This document shows, one piece after another, positions 14,263-14,679 of a stretch of 14,679 nt of DNA. Source of the stretch: Chitinophagaceae bacterium (GTDB lineage: Bacteria; Bacteroidota; Bacteroidia; Chitinophagales; Chitinophagaceae). The notes beneath the pieces are model-generated. The model did not search any database. It was not told where the DNA came from and saw only the letters and a list, made by a program, of their open reading frames with translations. Position numbers and translations under genes: made by a program. Within the stretch, counting starts at the first letter, position 1. Every line of letters begins with the position of its first letter. The stretch lies in the NCBI GenBank assembly GCA_016721085.1, contig JADKJI010000053.1, positions 1-14,679 on the forward strand, given 5' to 3'.

Positions 14263-14679
14263 ATGTCTAATACCAGATTTCTAAAAGCAACAGCACTTTT
14301 TTTTCTTTCCTCATTATTATTCTCAAACGGATTTTCGCAATCACTGAAAGATACCGTGCACCCTTCGAGTACTGAAGTGGTGCAACCTATCCATAAGAAC
14401 GATTTTACGAATGGCAATACTTGTCCGGTGAGGAAGCAAGGAGGCAATCCACGAACAGTAAATGGTATTCAGGTATTTGATGGCTCTAAAGATGGAAATC
14501 GTCAGGTTGATCCGCAAGTGGCAGTGGGTGGTGGTTATGTAATGGAAGGGTCCCAATAGCGGACTTATCATCTACAATAAACAAGGGGAGTTTGTACAAG
14601 GCGTATCACAGAAATGTTTCAATAATGGAATTGATCCTAAATTGTTTTTCGATATCCATAATCAGGTATTCGTGTTTGA
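14263..14679 (+). CDS. Secreted protein of unknown function, 5' part, frameshifted near 14552, truncated by window edge
   Basis: The ATG at 14263 starts a Sec signal peptide (about residues 1-25, FSNGFS-Q). In this frame translation runs to TAG 14557-14559 after ...VDPQVAVGGGYVMEGSQ. If one C of the CCC at 14552-14554 is removed, the frame continues as ...VMEGSNSGLIIYNKQGEFVQ and stays open through 41 more codons to the window end (...DPKLFFDIHNQVFVF). The continuation joins seamlessly: 'DPQVAVGxGxVxExxNSGxxIYxKxG' resembles the opening of secreted beta-propeller-like proteins of Bacteroidota. So this is one gene with a 1-nt insertion, either a sequencing error in a short homopolymer or a true pseudogene. 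The function is unknown, and I have no recognised domain to name. An inverted-repeat element lies directly upstream. Confidence 0.75.

Overview
The window looks like a chromosomal segment of a Bacteroidota bacterium, most like Chitinophagaceae or relatives. The reasons are an ECF sigma/FecR pair whose FecR has a C-terminal DUF4974-like domain, an STN plus carboxypeptidase-regulatory protein, a TonB-dependent receptor with an N-terminal CarboxypepD_reg domain, a head-GIN (DUF2807) lipoprotein, little Shine-Dalgarno signal, and one TAnnTTTG-type -7 promoter element. These identifications come from reading motifs; no database search was run.

Left part, mostly minus strand. There is a 5' fragment of a Tat-signal, HisC-like PLP aminotransferase (running off the left edge), then a secreted YSC84/SYLF-domain protein. 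Next comes about 1.1 kb (roughly 1610-2757) of extreme homopolymer-rich sequence that I read as base-calling or assembly failure rather than biology. It runs directly into the intact 3' half of an ORF6N-domain (phage antirepressor-like) gene on the plus strand. An OmpA-family protein and a penicillin-acylase-family Ntn hydrolase follow on the minus strand.

Central part, plus strand. An ECF sigma factor (6861-7439), a FecR-type anti-sigma factor (about 7450-8415), an STN/CarboxypepD_reg protein with about ten 16-residue 'GVQxAGVxN' repeats and a barrel-like C-terminus (8418-10241), and a TonB-dependent receptor (10522-12873) form a cell-surface-signalling type locus. The STN signalling domain sits on a protein that has no TonB plug, while the adjacent receptor has no STN domain, and no SusD follows. 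This is the most interesting biological unit in the window, although STN/repeat proteins of this kind do occur elsewhere in the phylum.

Right part, plus strand. A head-GIN lipoprotein is followed by the 5' part of a secreted protein. Its frame is broken by what looks like one extra C at about 14551-14554, and it runs off the right edge.

The intergenic DNA is unusually structured. It holds degenerate heptamer tandem repeats (units like TAGATGC, AGCCTTC, TTAAGTT, ACTTAAA) and octamer arrays (CGCRGAGA, usually preceded by TTAAC). A 45-nt palindrome is built from three smaller palindromes. A composite element in two copies has long TTTAAGGG-type inverted arms around a CGCRGAGA core. Several start or frame anomalies (sigma factor, FecR, last gene) may be biological or may reflect the same base-calling problems as the homopolymer region.
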